A stretch of DNA of 64,000 nt from Maratus speciosus. Lineage: Eukaryota; Arthropoda; Arachnida; Araneae; Salticidae. This document shows positions 12,460 through 23,757 of the stretch, in pieces. Position 1 is the first letter of the stretch, and every line of letters begins with the position of its first letter. The notes below the pieces were generated by a model, which searched no databases, was not told where the DNA came from, and saw only the letters and a program-made list of their open reading frames with translations. The position numbers were made by a program, and so were the translations under genes. Location: contig OZ010799.1 in NCBI GenBank assembly GCA_963932465.1, positions 280,223,083 through 280,287,082 of the forward strand, written 5' to 3'.

Positions 12460-12660
12460 AGGAAATTGTTTTTTTTTTTTTAAACTCTTTTATTATATTA
12501 GATGTAAATTTCTAACTGGGCGAAATTGTTATTCAACTCATTCGAAAACCGATTTGTTAGATTGTATATTCTTTCGTCAGTAATTGAAACAAGAATTTTA
12601 TAAACGAAAATTTTCTTAATTTTTTTTTTTTTTTTTTTTTCAAAGTGTAGTTTTTTTTTT
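12460..12660. repeat. Second copy of the 7440-7705 repeat, with T-tracts
   Basis: Matches 7440-7705 as described there. A 32-bp piece at 12495-12526 ('agatgtaaatttctaactgggcga' type) is the arm sequence of the tRNA palindrome at 24614, indicating an old solo arm. Confidence 0.45.
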
Positions 12661-12705
12661 TTTTTTTTTTTTTAAGTTAATTGTTTGGAAATTTTTGCGT
12701 TTTAA

Positions 12706-13529
12706 GGGGACGGTGGTGTTAAACCCTTAAAAATAATTCTTTTTATTTTTGTAAATTTCAACTTAAATATTATTCAAGGGTGTATTATATACATTATGGC
12801 ATGCATTTATCACAAAAAAAAAATTATTTTTGGGAAAAAAATGGAATTTTACGTGTTGTGTTAGAATTGTTCGAAATGCCCCATGTGTCTTCCATATCAA
12901 TGAAAATCCCGAATATTTTTTATAAAAGTTTGGTTTATGTATAGAAATAAATAGAGCATCGAATTTACATATTTGAATTTTGTTAAAAAAAATGAAAAAT
13001 TTTGAAATTTTTTCGAAAAATTTTCAAAATTTCAAATTTTTTCAAGTTTTTCTTTATTTTTTGTAAATTTCATCTTAAATATTATTCAAGGGTACATTAT
13101 ATGCATTATGGCATGCATTTATCAGAAAAATAAAAAAAAAATTATTTTTGAGAAATAAAATGGAATTTTACTCTTCGTCTTAGAAATCTTCGAAGTGCCC
13201 CCTGCGCGTTCCATATCAATGAAAATCAATGAAAATTTTATATATTTGAATTTAAACGTTAAAAAATTTTTTTTTGAAAAATTTTGAAATTTTTTCGAAA
13301 ATTTTTTGAAATTTTGAATTTTTTTTTTTACTTTTAAATTCAAATATATAAAATTCGATGCTCTGTTTTATTTATATATATAAACCAAACTTTTATAAAA
13401 AATATTGAGGATTTTCATTGGTAACATTCCATTTTTTTCTCAAAAATAATTTTTTTTTAAATTTTTTGTGATAAACGCATGCCATAATGTATATAATGTA
13501 CCCTTGAATAATATTTAAGTTGAAATTTA

Positions 13530-13568
<39 letters not shown>

Positions 13569-14960
13569 TTGGCAGATTCCCAAAACAGCCCAGACACCCC
13601 ATTTGGCGACTTTTCTGACAAGCGCCAAGTACCCCACATACGCCAATCTAAAATGCTGCAACCTGAAAACTAACGTGATTGGTCCACTTTCCTGAATGCT
13701 TCCAGACTGTTTTTTACTACGGCATCACCCTGGAATCATGGGAAATACAACATTTATAAATAACGACGTATAAGAAAATACAGGAAAGCTGATTTTTATG
13801 AGATTCAAAATAAAACAAACGATTTCAACATAAGTTTATTGAAAATGTGAAATTTTTAAAGTACCTTTCGAAATCAGAGCAACGATATAATGATTAAAAT
13901 TTTCATTTCTCAACAATTTTCAGAAAAAATGATGGAGTCATTTAATATTGTAAGTACATGCCTATATTATAGTAAACATTGAACAATTCATTTCTAATTT
14001 AAAGAAGTATGAACACTTCGCGTTCATAAAAAAATAATATATATCACTGAATACAGCAACCTAGTTCTGCAGCAATCTGAAAAACGCAGGAAACTCGTTA
14101 AAGCGGCAATCAGCGTACATGTATGAAAGCTTTGCGTTCATTAACCGAAAAAAAAAATCATTGTCACCAGTAGTTCTCGGTGTGTAGCAATCTCAAAATT
14201 CAGCAGTTCTTGCTACCTAGCAATCTCAAAATTCAGCAGTTCTCGCTGCATAGCAATATCAAAATTCAGCAGTTCTCAATGCGTAGTAATATCAAAATTC
14301 AGCAGTTCACGTTGCGTAGCAATATCAAATTGTACAAAACTCGTAAGGTCAGCATACATGAGAAATATACAATGAACGGCTAATATAAAACACTATAATA
14401 AAAAATACATAAAATTATTAACATACCTTAAAAAACATCTCCTTTCTTGAAAACCAACTCTATAAAATGTTGAATTGCCATAATTTCGTAAATTTCTAGT
14501 CGTCGATAAACTTCATTTAACTTTCCAGCAAAAAAAATGAACAAATACTCACAAATTCAAACTAAATTACACAGGTACTTTAACTTTCAAATTTTACAAA
14601 TAAAAACAGCAAAATATATTAACAATAACAAACTCTAGCCTTACCGTCATTTAATTTTACAATTACAAAACGTCTTTCTTCTACACCTCGTCTCGCACCT
14701 CGTTGTACACAAATTACAAAACATGCGGAGTTGAGTTGTCAAAGGTAGGCGCAGCCATCCAATACACAAGAAATCAGCCAATCACATTCAACCAATCCAA
14801 ATTCAATATCACACAACTGAAGGCGTGTAAAGAATTTAAGAAACGAACTGGTAACAACAAAGATCTATTTATCGCCTCCCCAAATTGAATGATGAAAAGT
14901 GTCTCGGCTGTTTTGGGATTCAGCCAAATATTTTTATGGATTTTAAGCTCCACTGTTCCC
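12706..14960. mobile_element. TTAA-flanked (piggyBac-type) non-autonomous element with internal direct and inverted repeats
   Basis: TTAA sites stand at 12702-12705 and 14961-14964. Next to them the ends GGGGACGGTGGTGTTAAA (left) and the inverse of TTTTAAGCTCCACTGTTCCC (right) match as inverted repeats. Inside, a block with 'attattcaaggg' and 'cattatggcatgcat' occurs directly at 12750-12960 and 13060-13260 and inverted at 13340-13540. Poly-A and poly-T runs flank these copies. No transposase is visible. The piggyBac link rests on the TTAA target and G-run ends only. Confidence 0.62.
14184..14336. repeat. 33-bp minisatellite, about 4.5 units
   Basis: The unit holds 'tagcaatctcaaaattcagc' plus 'agttctcgctgca' and recurs every 33 bp. 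Because 33 is a multiple of three, it keeps a frame open (repeats of SNIKIQQF), which is not evidence of a gene. Confidence 0.8.
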
Positions 14961-14964
14961 TTAA

Positions 14965-15794
14965 CCTATTTATGCCTAGCGTCCCATTTTTGGGACGCTT
15001 CGAATTTTAATAAATTTTCATAATTTTTTTCTTCTTTATAACATGAAAATTGTATGAAATATTTATGTATAAAGATCTTTATCAATTACCGAAAAATGAC
15101 ATCATAAGATGGATATGTATTTGCTTCAATGAAGGCTTTTTCGGAGTTTATAGTTTTTTCATTTTTCAATATGGCGAAATGTAAAAAGTTAGTTTATTTG
15201 TGTTTTTTCTACCAAGGATCCAAATAAATAAGTCATAATCGCAGCATGTAGATTTCTTTGAAAAACGATTTTTTTTTTTTTTTAAATTTTGAAATAATAT
15301 GTTCCAGCCTATTTTTTATGCCATTTTGTAACGCACAAAACATAGTGTGGTAGGCACGAATGGGTACCTATTTTTATTAGCCATTTAAGGGACAGTTATT
15401 TATGTAAAGTCCTTTTAAAGATGATTATGAAACAAATTGTTTTTAACTCTCAAATACGATTATTCTTAGTGTATTATTACTAATACTTATAATGTTATTA
15501 GTCTCCGTAAAGAAATAAATATATATATTTTTAGTAGTAAATAAAAATACCAATTATAGTACATAATATACAATTTAAAAGCTTAATTTTTATAAATCTA
15601 GACAAAACATATAATTATGAAAATTATACTGTTACAAATATTATGTATATTCTGATATTTAGTACGTTGATATTTCATCAAGTAAATATAAAAAAACATT
15701 GCGTAGTTTTTTTAGTATTTTTCCATTTCATTTTGCAACATTTTAAAGTGATTTTACATAAAAAATTTGAGAAAAATATTCTGGCGCAAATAGG
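14965..15794. mobile_element. TTAA-type MITE adjoining the previous element
   Basis: The left end CCTATTTATGCCTAGCGTCC, with a short 'cgtcccatttttgggacg' hairpin, directly follows TTAA at 14961-14964. The right end is 'ctggcgcaaatagg', the inverse of CCTATTTATGCC with mismatches, followed by TTAG (one change from TTAA). It therefore shares its left TTAA with the neighbouring element. No coding content. Confidence 0.6.
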
Positions 15795-15799
15795 TTAGA

Positions 15800-16189
15800 A
15801 ATTTTTTACCCATTTAAAATAAGGTAACAAAAAGAATGGAAACTGTTGTAGAACTCTGTTGTTAGGTTACGGGGAAAACTTCTAGCAGTAGCAAATATAT
15901 CTGAAATCAACCATCATAAAATGGATTTTTACGGCAGTATATACGTAAGCGTATAATGATGGAGAATTATTTAAAAAACACTAAGTTTCTAGATCCAATC
16001 TCAATAGCGAGACGATATAATATTTTCGACTAATATTTCCGATCAAAAGTAATTTCACACCATAAAACACATTTTTTGTTACCTTCAAATGTTGAAAAAA
16101 ACTATTATTTTGAAACTATTTTATTACTAAACGCGTTTGGAGAAACTCTATTAATTGTAATACAATTATTTTTAATTGATAACTATATC
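15800..16189. other. Unassigned AT-rich stretch
   Basis: Nothing recognisable beyond a weak match near 16100 to the 7440 repeat. Confidence 0.4.
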
Positions 16190-16196
16190 ACACGAA

Positions 16197-16330
16197 AGGA
16201 ATTTTGAAACAGAGTGAAAACATGTCCAGGACAAGATTCTAACCAGGGACCTTTTGATTTTTTAAGCCACAACTAAACACCAATTCCAAAAAGTTACGCC
16301 AAAACTGCTGCTAAACTAGAAAATTCCCCA
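16197..16330 (-). repeat. Degenerate tRNA-like foldback family member
   Basis: 'gaaacagagtgaaaacatgtcc' style arm sequence followed by 'agattctaaccagggacc' corresponds to the left arm plus inverted T-arm of the 24614 palindrome. The B box is mutated. Only one arm is present. Confidence 0.45.
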
Positions 16331-16339
16331 GTGTTAAAA

Positions 16340-17200
16340 ACGCTGAACGTCCCTTCTCAAATTTCAACTGTAAAAGGAAAAACAATACCCTTTCCCCGGT
16401 TCAGCACCTCTATGAATTATTATTACATGAATTTTCCAACGACTGCCGAAAGCGTGAATAAAATTATAAATAAATTGAAAAGAAATTATTCTCTGAAATT
16501 ATTAAAAACTCAACAGTGTTATTGAGCAAATATCTGCTGAAAAAGATATATTTTTAAAAAATCATTGTGTATAGTGAATAATGTGAAATACTACCAATAA
16601 TGCTATTTAGACTTAATTTTTACACGTTTGAAAAAAAATGATATGTATTAAAATTTTCAGTTATATTATTCTTAAGATGTTAATCTATAATAACCAACTG
16701 TAATTATTTTAATAAATTATAGAAAAATTCTTAAAATTGTCTGTTAAATTAATCTAAAATGAAATCATGTGAAAGTGAAAAGTGACATTTTTTTTTTAAT
16801 TCTGTGGCTTTTTTTGCGGAACCTTTTTCACTTCTGCTGACAATCAGCAGCTTAAATAGTGCTTAACTAAACTTTTAGTTTGTTTCAACTTTTACTCTAA
16901 ATTTAAACTACCTTTACTATTTTATATTATTAAAGAATCGATCATCTTAAAACTTCTCTTCTTATTCACTGTTATTCCAATTGGGAGGAGCCTATTGTTT
17001 TTTACCAATCGGAAATTACCTGCAGTTCTTTCATATAATTTTCTCTCTATAGTAGTAATTCTTACTAATTTCTACTTTTTATCTCCTCGCGGCTATACAC
17101 ATTGGAGAGACTCTGTATTTTTTGACTGGCGCGCAGTTGTGTGCAACTTGGAAGCCCCTTATTGCTTTTCACACTGCTGAACAATTGAGGGAACAGATGT
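16340..17200. other. Unassigned AT-rich stretch
   Basis: No repeat edge or gene seen; the short open frames at 16331 and 16995 show no domain. Confidence 0.4.
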
Positions 17201-17383
17201 CATATATTCCCGCGGCCGCCATCTTGGATTTTTATTGGAAAACCCCTTTTTCACCAAGTGGTAAATTTCGCTAAGCAGCGATTTATGCGCATGTTAGGCT
17301 TAATGAAAATAAAATTTAAAACATCTTCAAAAAACAATCGCAAAACATCCAAGAAGGCGGCCGCGGGAATATACAGCATCTAA
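17197..17383. mobile_element. Foldback MITE with GC-rich arms
   Basis: Arms of about 32 bp (17197-17233 and 17345-17383) carry 'tattcccgcggccgccatct' and its inverse, starting AGATG and ending CATCT. The spacer is about 110 bp. The GC-rich arms, each with a GCGGCCGC word, stand out sharply in AT-rich DNA. No TA or TTAA duplication is clear. Confidence 0.6.
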
Positions 17384-17430
17384 GGCCATGTGAGTAGCAT
17401 TGAGAGGTTACTTAGCTGTGATCAGCTTAA

Positions 17431-18579
17431 CACGTACGGGACCATGGGTGCATATATGCACCCTCAAAAAGAGCATGCAGAAATTGTTTCAGGCACCAGT
17501 AAAAAAGAAAAGCAATATTTAGTTTTTAGGTAGTTTCGTAAGAAATACTACCTATTGCAGTCGTTGCCATGGTGCGACTTTTGAAAAATTCCTTCATAAC
17601 GTTTCATTATAGGACCCTAAGAACCCAAAACCACACCCACTTAAAAAGTTTATATATATATATATATATATATATGTGTATGTACTAAATTTTGTCCGCA
17701 CGATAAAAGTCGCAATTATCCACGGATCGTTTTCAAACTCGCCAACAACTTTGAGATGGCTAATATCTCGGCGGGGATTGAAAATGGGCAAAATCGGCCC
17801 AAGGGAATGGAAATGTGGGGGGTAAAAATTTTGAATACCGTCTTAAAAGATTCTGATAAAACAAGCTCTTACACAACAATGACAGGAAAAAATAAATATT
17901 TTTCGTTATAGCAGTTGCCAACAATTAAAAAAAAAAAACAATAAAATTTTCGCCACAACAATTGCGTTTCTATTGCAAGAATTTCACGTGAAAAAATAAA
18001 TTAAATAAATAGTTTGACTAATTGAAAACAAATTGAATATTACGTCATAAGTTTTCTAGAGCAAGATTTCAGCATGGAAGCTCAAAATGAAATAAATAGT
18101 TTGACGAATTAAAATATATATATATATTGCGTCATATTAGAAATATAATGGACCTCAGCAGGTGAATATGTAACGCCATGTGAGTCTGAAGAAATGTATT
18201 AAAACATGATAAAAACCCGACTATGTAAATATTAACATATTTTAATACTTTGGGGTTCTCTGAATTTGTTTTAGCCATTTTTAAATCTATCCCATATACA
18301 TGCGTGTGTGTATTCATGTATATTAAAATTTTCACAAAATGTTTAGCTCCCTAGAGTTCATTCTTAGTGAAGGAACTGGGTTTATCTCTAATCTTGATTT
18401 AAGTTTTGTTGGTGAATTTAGTACTTAACATCGAAATCTACCTCCGCCTGTAGGCCAGAGCCGGCAGGGATTTTTTTTAATTAGAGCATTTTCGTGATTG
18501 TTTAAGTAAAAGTATCTTTAAAAACAGAAGTGGCGCAAACCGAATAAAATTTGTGCAAAAGCCTCCGGTCCCGAAGCGG
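17431..18579. mobile_element. Probable TTAA-flanked (piggyBac-type) element
   Basis: TTAA at 17427-17430 is followed by CACGTACGGGACC. At the other end GGTCCCGAAGCGG precedes TTAA at 18580-18583. The two ends match as inverted repeats at about 10 of 13 positions. The left end also has a perfect 18-bp palindrome, GGGTGCATATATGCACCC (17445-17462). The interior contains a (TA)n run (17651-17676). The pairing is plausible but not proven. Confidence 0.42.
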
Positions 18580-18649
18580 TTAACATCCAGTCTACTATTT
18601 TAATGTCTTGTATAATTATGAGCCATTGGGAAAAGAAAAAGTGTAGTTT

Positions 18650-19270
18650 TAAAAACTACATAATAAGTATTAGAAAAAAATTAAGGAAAAAACTAAATTT
18701 AAAATCTTTTAAAAGATAAACAAGTTGGAAATTGCTCGTCAAACGTGGCAAATGAGGTGCGTTCGTACTATAACTAGATTTATAATTATTTTTACACCCT
18801 ATATTGTACTGAATGTATAATTTTTTGCACTTCATAAAGTGCATAGTCTGTAGCATCATTAAAATACACTTGCAATAACTTTTTTCCCATTCCCCGTAAT
18901 GTAACGGAACACTTTTGACTGTCCCTGTAATTAAACTATACATCCGACTTTCCTACAATCGGAAATGGTTCGACAAAATTTTGCAACAATTATATATTTA
19001 AAATTTCGGACCTTTCGGAAGGCTGTAACATCATTAAAATGCGCTTGCAATAATTTTTCCCATTGGCCGTAATGTAAAGAAAAACTTTTGACTGCCCCTG
19101 TAATTAAACTATACATCCGATTTTCATAAAATTTGAAATGGCTCGACAAAATTTTGCAACAATCATATATTTAAAATTTCAGACCATTCGGTTGGGTTGT
19201 TTTTGCTGTGTTATATGCGGACAGACAGACAGACAGACGGACGGACGGACGGACGGATTGAACGACGACT
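18650..19270. repeat. Dispersed repeat with two 173-bp units and a GACA/GACG run
   Basis: Two degenerate units spaced 173 bp apart share 'ttttgactg.ccctgtaatt', 'aactatacatccga' and 'cgacaaaattttgcaaca' (18835-19010 and 19020-19190). They end in 'gttatatgcggacagacaga', then a run of GACG words (19211-19258). An inverted relative lies at 44240-44410. The open frames on the minus strand here come from the repeat. Confidence 0.65.
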
Positions 19271-20015
19271 ATAGGTGCTACGTATTTATATAACTACGAA
19301 CGCACGTAAAAAGATTAAGAATTTAAAATTAAGCCTTTAAATTTAAGTTAGCACTGTGTTTATAAAAGACGAATATTTTTATTTAAATATAGTGTTAGGT
19401 TGGAAATGAATGTATGTATTAAAAGTGAAATTTAACTGATTCGTGTATTCATCAGTACGCAGCGTAGAGAAACATGTTTTGATATTCCAATCTAAAATGA
19501 AGACTACTCTCATAATTATTACTGCTATCATAAATGCATACAACATATTTATAATTGACATGATTTCTAGAAAAAAATTGACTTCATAAAAAATATTTTC
19601 AAATACCAAAAACAAGTGTATAATAACACGAAACAAATAACGTCTTTCTATTATGACATTTTAAAACTATAATATCAAAGATGAAATCTGTCATAAAAAC
19701 ACAAGATCATAAAACGCTCATAAAATTGCTTGAAGTGTCACAGAAAAACCATAGTAAACATTTTATCGATTTTATCCCATCATATCTCCGGCTTATGTTT
19801 ATGTCTCACATAAAAACCATCATCGTTTATACTTGGTTGATTTCATTGCCATGTTTGAAATTGTGGCTAAATTGCAGTCGTGATTTTGTATTAAAAATGC
19901 CGTAAAATAAAATGTTAATCGTCTTTATGTACGAGAGATGACTGAATGCAGAACGCATGAAGCGTTTTGCTGGAAGAATTAAAAATGTCCATATATTCGG
20001 ATTGGTTTGTTTTTA
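19271..20015. other. Unassigned AT-rich stretch
   Basis: No recognisable domain in the open frames at 19379-19636 (-) or 19681-19905 (+), and no repeat edge seen. Confidence 0.4.
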
Positions 20016-20017
20016 TT

Positions 20018-20247
20018 AGTTCTACCGGAAAATTCTGTCTCATAATGTTCTTTTACGCCTTTTAAAACTCTGATTTCTGCATTACCACCACTTTTTGGAA
20101 ATGGTACAATTCCCAAAGTTTTCACATTTCACATTAAGGTGAAAACAATGGGAGTTTTACCATTTAAAAAAAGTGAGTGCAAGAAATCTGAATTTTAAAG
20201 AAGTAGGTGCGAAAGAACATTATGCGACAGGATTTCCCGGTAGACAT
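20018..20247. mobile_element. Foldback MITE with arms of about 100 bp
   Basis: The left arm starts 'ctaccggaaaattctgtctc' and the right arm ends with its inverse, 'gacaggatttcccggtag'. Further inverted matches run inward ('ataatgttcttttacgcc', 'tctgatttctgca', 'ccactttttggaaatggta') to a centre near 20130. No gene inside. Confidence 0.7.
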
Positions 20248-20499
20248 CATACATATGGATTGATGAAATGAAATGAAAGGGAATTAATGGTTAGTGGTAT
20301 TGATAAAATTCCTTATAAAATATAACTGTATTGTAAGTAGATGAGAACAACAATTCTTACGAGGGTCAGAACTGAAGTTTTTATAATCTGACAACGTGAA
20401 TATCATGCGTTTGCAGAAGATCAAAAGCTGTGAAATTCTATTTACTGTGATTTTTCGAAAATCATAAGTGCTAAATAATTATGGAGTTATGTCGAAGGG

Positions 20500-20770
20500 A
20501 CTTCAGACCCTTGATGTTTTTGTGACTTTCGATAAGGTTTGACACAGAAAAAAAGTAGCCACAGCCCCCTGAATACTCGGTCTGAGCGCTGGCAGAAAAA
20601 TGAGCGCGCTGAACCTAGTATTCATAGGGTGGTGGTGTAGCGATAGAATGAAATCGATGTTTGGTAACGAAGCACTAATTAACACTTCCATCGCGGCAAT
20701 GGCGCGCTTTTGTGCCACCTTTTGCGCTAAGAGCCTGAGCCACTCCTCGCAGCGTCAAAATTGAAACAAA
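20500..20770. other. GC-richer unassigned block
   Basis: Noticeably GC-richer than the neighbourhood ('gcgctggcagaaaaatgagc', 'gcggcaatggcgcgc'). It may be an old element or a gene scrap, but no domain is readable in any frame. Confidence 0.35.
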
Positions 20771-20892
20771 ACACAAATTCATTTAAAACTTGTTTATTTT
20801 ACTTAGAAAAATAGTAATCAATATCATTTCTCACTCTAATGATTTGTTTGTCCTTACAAGCATTAAAAAATATTAAAATGTCTTGTTCGTTT

Positions 20893-21008
20893 GAGAAAAT
20901 CAATTCGCACCGGAAAATTCTTTCTGGAAATTATTAGGCATTATATATCGGAATCAATCTTTAATAGTTAAATGACAGAATTTTCCGGTACGAATTAATT
21001 TTCCATGA
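20893..21008. mobile_element. Short foldback MITE related to 20018-20247
   Basis: Arms 'aattcgcaccggaaaattct' and 'agaattttccggtacgaatt' enclose about 65 bp. The ACCGGAAAATTCT core is shared with the MITE at 20018. Confidence 0.65.
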
Positions 21009-21095
21009 TGGATAGCTAATATTCCTTGAAGACGAGTTATCTCGTCCCTCGCGATGAAACTGTTAAGGCAACAATTTATTACACAACTGGTTTAA

Positions 21096-21417
21096 CACGT
21101 TCACGCCGGCGCGGTGGGTCACACTCGACTGTCTCGGAGTTCTCAAGTCTCCGGCTTTTTTCACACCACTATTATTTTAGAGAAAATGTTGTTCCTTTAA
21201 ATCGCCCAATTGTTCTAATTAAATAAAACAATATTTTCTGTATTACAATACTGGTAAAAAAAAAAAAAAATCGGAGACTTTGGAGCACTAAGACTTAGAA
21301 CAATTGGGCGATTTAAAGGAACAACGTTTTCTCTAAAATAATAGTGGTGAGCAAAAAGCCGGAGACTTGAGAACTCCGAGACAGTCGAGTGTGACCCACC
21401 GCGCCGGCATGAATATT
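21096..21417. mobile_element. TTAA-flanked foldback MITE with long near-perfect arms
   Basis: TTAA at 21092-21095 and 21418-21421 bounds arms of about 120 bp. They match nearly base for base, including 'gccggcgcggtgggtcacac' and 'caattgggcgatttaaagga' with their inverses. The central 70 bp hold a poly-A run. The near identity of the arms suggests a young insertion or a strongly paired transcript. No gene inside. Confidence 0.78.
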
Positions 21418-21427
21418 TTAAAGTATT

Positions 21428-21822
21428 CTCCCGCGGTTGTAAGAATCTCAGTGACGATGTTTGGGAAGGGTCGACCAAGAACTGCTGTGACATTGATTGA
21501 TGTGACAAATATTGATTTTGTGAAAAAAATAACGGTCGTCATGTGACATATGATGAAATAGAAGCATCTCTGAACATTTCAAGGACGTGCATGCATTGAT
21601 TTTTACATGGTTATTTAAAAGCGAAAAATGTGTGTTACCGATGGATCCCCCACAATTTATCTCAAGCTGAAAAGGACGCTCCTGTGAAATGGTTCCAGGA
21701 AAATCTACAGAAACTCAACTCCGGTGCCTCAAAACGTGTGTATGTTCCAGTTATGAATACTGTTACAGAGTTAGCAACAAGCTCTGTCTTGTGCGACCCA
21801 ACAAAGACTGCAAAGTGTTACT
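21428..21822 (+). pseudogene. mariner transposase fragment (HTH and linker part)
   Basis: In changing + frames one reads GRPRTAVTLIDVTNIDFVKK, then VTYDEIEASLNISRTCMH (21540-21600), then CYRWIPHNLSQAEKDAPVKW (21633-21690) with FQENLQKLNSGASKRVY. These are the N-terminal HTH and the conserved RWIPHNL linker of mariner transposases. A degraded SSVLCDPTKTAK follows where the family has the block after the first catalytic Asp. The first catalytic Asp word (TGDE) is not readable, and everything after 21822 is missing. No inverted terminal repeat was found. The start is also missing, so this is a two-ended fragment. The mariner call is firm. Confidence 0.85.
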
Positions 21823-21829
21823 AAATCAA

Positions 21830-22236
21830 GTTGTAGATATGCTCTGAAGCAATGCACATTTTTTGTTTCTAAAAATATTTTTCGCTTTATAATTTTCTTC
21901 TGTGCTACCAAATTGAGAAATTTGTATAGCTCGGCAAATTAAAAAAATAATAGGGTGTATAAATGAAAATTATAACAACTATTTGAAAATTTGTCACTCC
22001 TAAAACATACGTATATTAAAGGGAATATAGAGATATTCTCGTCTAAAAAACTATATTTAATAAATAAAATAAATGGGTACACGCCAGATACATACAGTTT
22101 AGTCCAGGAGGTGACTGCACAGACCGTCACCTCATCGAGTTGGTAGCTGAAATTCCAGGATTAAATAGAACCTGATTCGCACATTAATATGCATTTGATC
22201 TGCCAAGTCATGTCTTGATGGAAACAACCTGCCGAC
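21830..22236. other. Unassigned AT-rich stretch
   Basis: No gene, repeat or RNA recognised between the mariner fragment and the Copia LTR. Confidence 0.4.
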
Positions 22237-22505
22237 TGTTAGAATATTGTAATCATAGCATTACATTATTATGTTATTAATTCAGTTTTCATTTTAATAC
22301 GTTTCTGTTTAACTGTGATTGGTTATTTAAGCTAGCTTTGTAGTTCTCTTCCACGGTCGCTCCCTGTCTGTCATGGGCAATTCAAAATCTATAAATACAT
22401 GTTTATTTCTCTGTTTTATTTCAGTTGTTGTAGTTCTTATAAATATGTAACTCAATATACTCAATTCGATCCAGCCTCGCCTTTTTGTCTCTTTATTTTT
22501 CAACA
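22237..22505 (+). repeat. Putative Copia 5' LTR
   Basis: A 269-bp block starts TGTTAGAATATTG and ends TTTTTCAACA, obeying the TG...CA rule. It has a CTATAAATAC TATA-type box at 22390 and precedes the gag remnant. The sequence just after it (GCAGAGTGCGG) sits where a primer-binding site would be. Without the second LTR the ends are inferred. Confidence 0.55.
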
Positions 22506-23066
22506 GCAGAGTGCGGTTTTCGCATAAGTTGAAATGAGAAGCTCCTAGACTGTCCGGCGCTGTTCTTTTTTTCTGTCTTCATTTCTGATGTGATTTCGAG
22601 AGAAAATGTTTTATACCTTTAGTTTTTGTGTTTTATCGAGCAGAATAGACTCTCAGAAAGAACTTTTTGGAATTTCTCTTTTTGAAGGTGATTAAAAAAT
22701 GATTTCTGTTTGGAAAAGAACAGTTACTCTCTAAAATTTTTGCTGCTAATGAATTAACTTCTTCCATAATGAAACAGCTGAAGGTAATGGTGGGGACATT
22801 GTGAAATCTAAAGGCATATGCTTTATTATTATCACTGTTAAGCGAAGGTGTTCTTCCATCGTTTCATGGAAATGAATGAAGATGAAAATACGGCACATAA
22901 AATTTGGAATAAATTAGTTCGCATATATAGTACGAAGTATACAGTGAATCAAATTTTGATTCCGAAAGCTTGGCAATTATAAAAAAAAAGATATTGCTGT
23001 CTAGAACCTGATTTGTAGAACTTTAAATAAAAGAAGTAATGCTTACTCAAGAAGAAACCATTTCTA

Positions 23067-23750
23067 CTCTGCCTCACAACGAGCAACAAAAGTGGAAGAA
23101 GCTGTGGACGAAGAATGGAGTACATATCAGAAATTGAAATGTGGAATTTAGAAGACCTGGCTATAGATCAAAATGCCATCTCCTGCAAGTGGGTGCTGTG
23201 TAAAACGAGAGACGGTAAGTATAAAACAAGGCTTGTAAATCGCGGGTTCATGCAGAAAGAAGGAGTGGACTATACTGAGACATATCTACCTGTTATAAGC
23301 ATGCCTGCTTCACGTTTAGTGCTCATTTTGATTTTAAATGGAGACCTACATCCATATGTTCTAGATGTAAAAACAGCTTTACTGAATGGTACGTTGAATG
23401 AACTTGTTTTTACTGATCAGCCACACGGGGACAATGATAAAAGTTGGCGAAAGTGTGGGATTAAAAGAAGTTTATATGTTCTAAAACAAGCCCCACGACA
23501 ATGGTTTGAAAGATTTCTTGAATTTATTTCAAAATTAAATTTTAAATCAATTGATACTGAACATTGTATTTTTGTTTGGTATAGTAATGATCATAAAATA
23601 ACTATAGCTCTGTATGTAGCTGATATGTTAATAACAGATTCAGATGTTAATGAAACTGATGCAGTTATTTCCTTATTGTCTAAAGATTTTAACATGTCAA
23701 AGTCAGAAAGTGTTTCAGAATTTTTAGGTATTCAAATGAAATTCAAATGA
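23067..23750 (+). pseudogene. Copia reverse transcriptase (RVT_2) remnant
   Basis: The open frame 23115-23750 (211 residues) carries Copia RT landmarks: CKWVLCKTRDGKYKTRLVNR (residues 24-43), VDYTETYLPV (51-60), LDVKTALLNG (83-92, first catalytic Asp at 84), LYVLKQAPRQWFERF (120-134), and LYVAD (166-170) where active enzymes have YVDD. The second catalytic Asp is therefore Ala at 169 (codon GCT, 23619-23621), which alone would kill polymerase activity. The apparent ATG at 23115 is not a true start: the preceding frame gives EAVDEEWSTYQKL and joins by a frameshift near 23143. It ends at a stop after EFLGIQMKFK, so palm C-terminus and RNase H are gone. In the family this domain copies element RNA into DNA. 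Confidence 0.9.
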
Positions 23751-23757
23751 AATTCAT

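Larger units (their letters stand above)
22237..23757 (+). mobile_element. Copia-type LTR retrotransposon, internally deleted and 3' truncated
   Basis: An LTR-like block (22237-22505) is followed by a gag-like remnant (about 22760-22985) and a reverse transcriptase remnant (23067-23750). Protease, integrase, RNase H and the 3' LTR are absent. The gag part reads TAHKIWNKLVRIYSTKYTVN in one frame, like the UBN2/gag domain of Copia elements. The element ends near 23757 without a visible second LTR. Confidence 0.75.
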
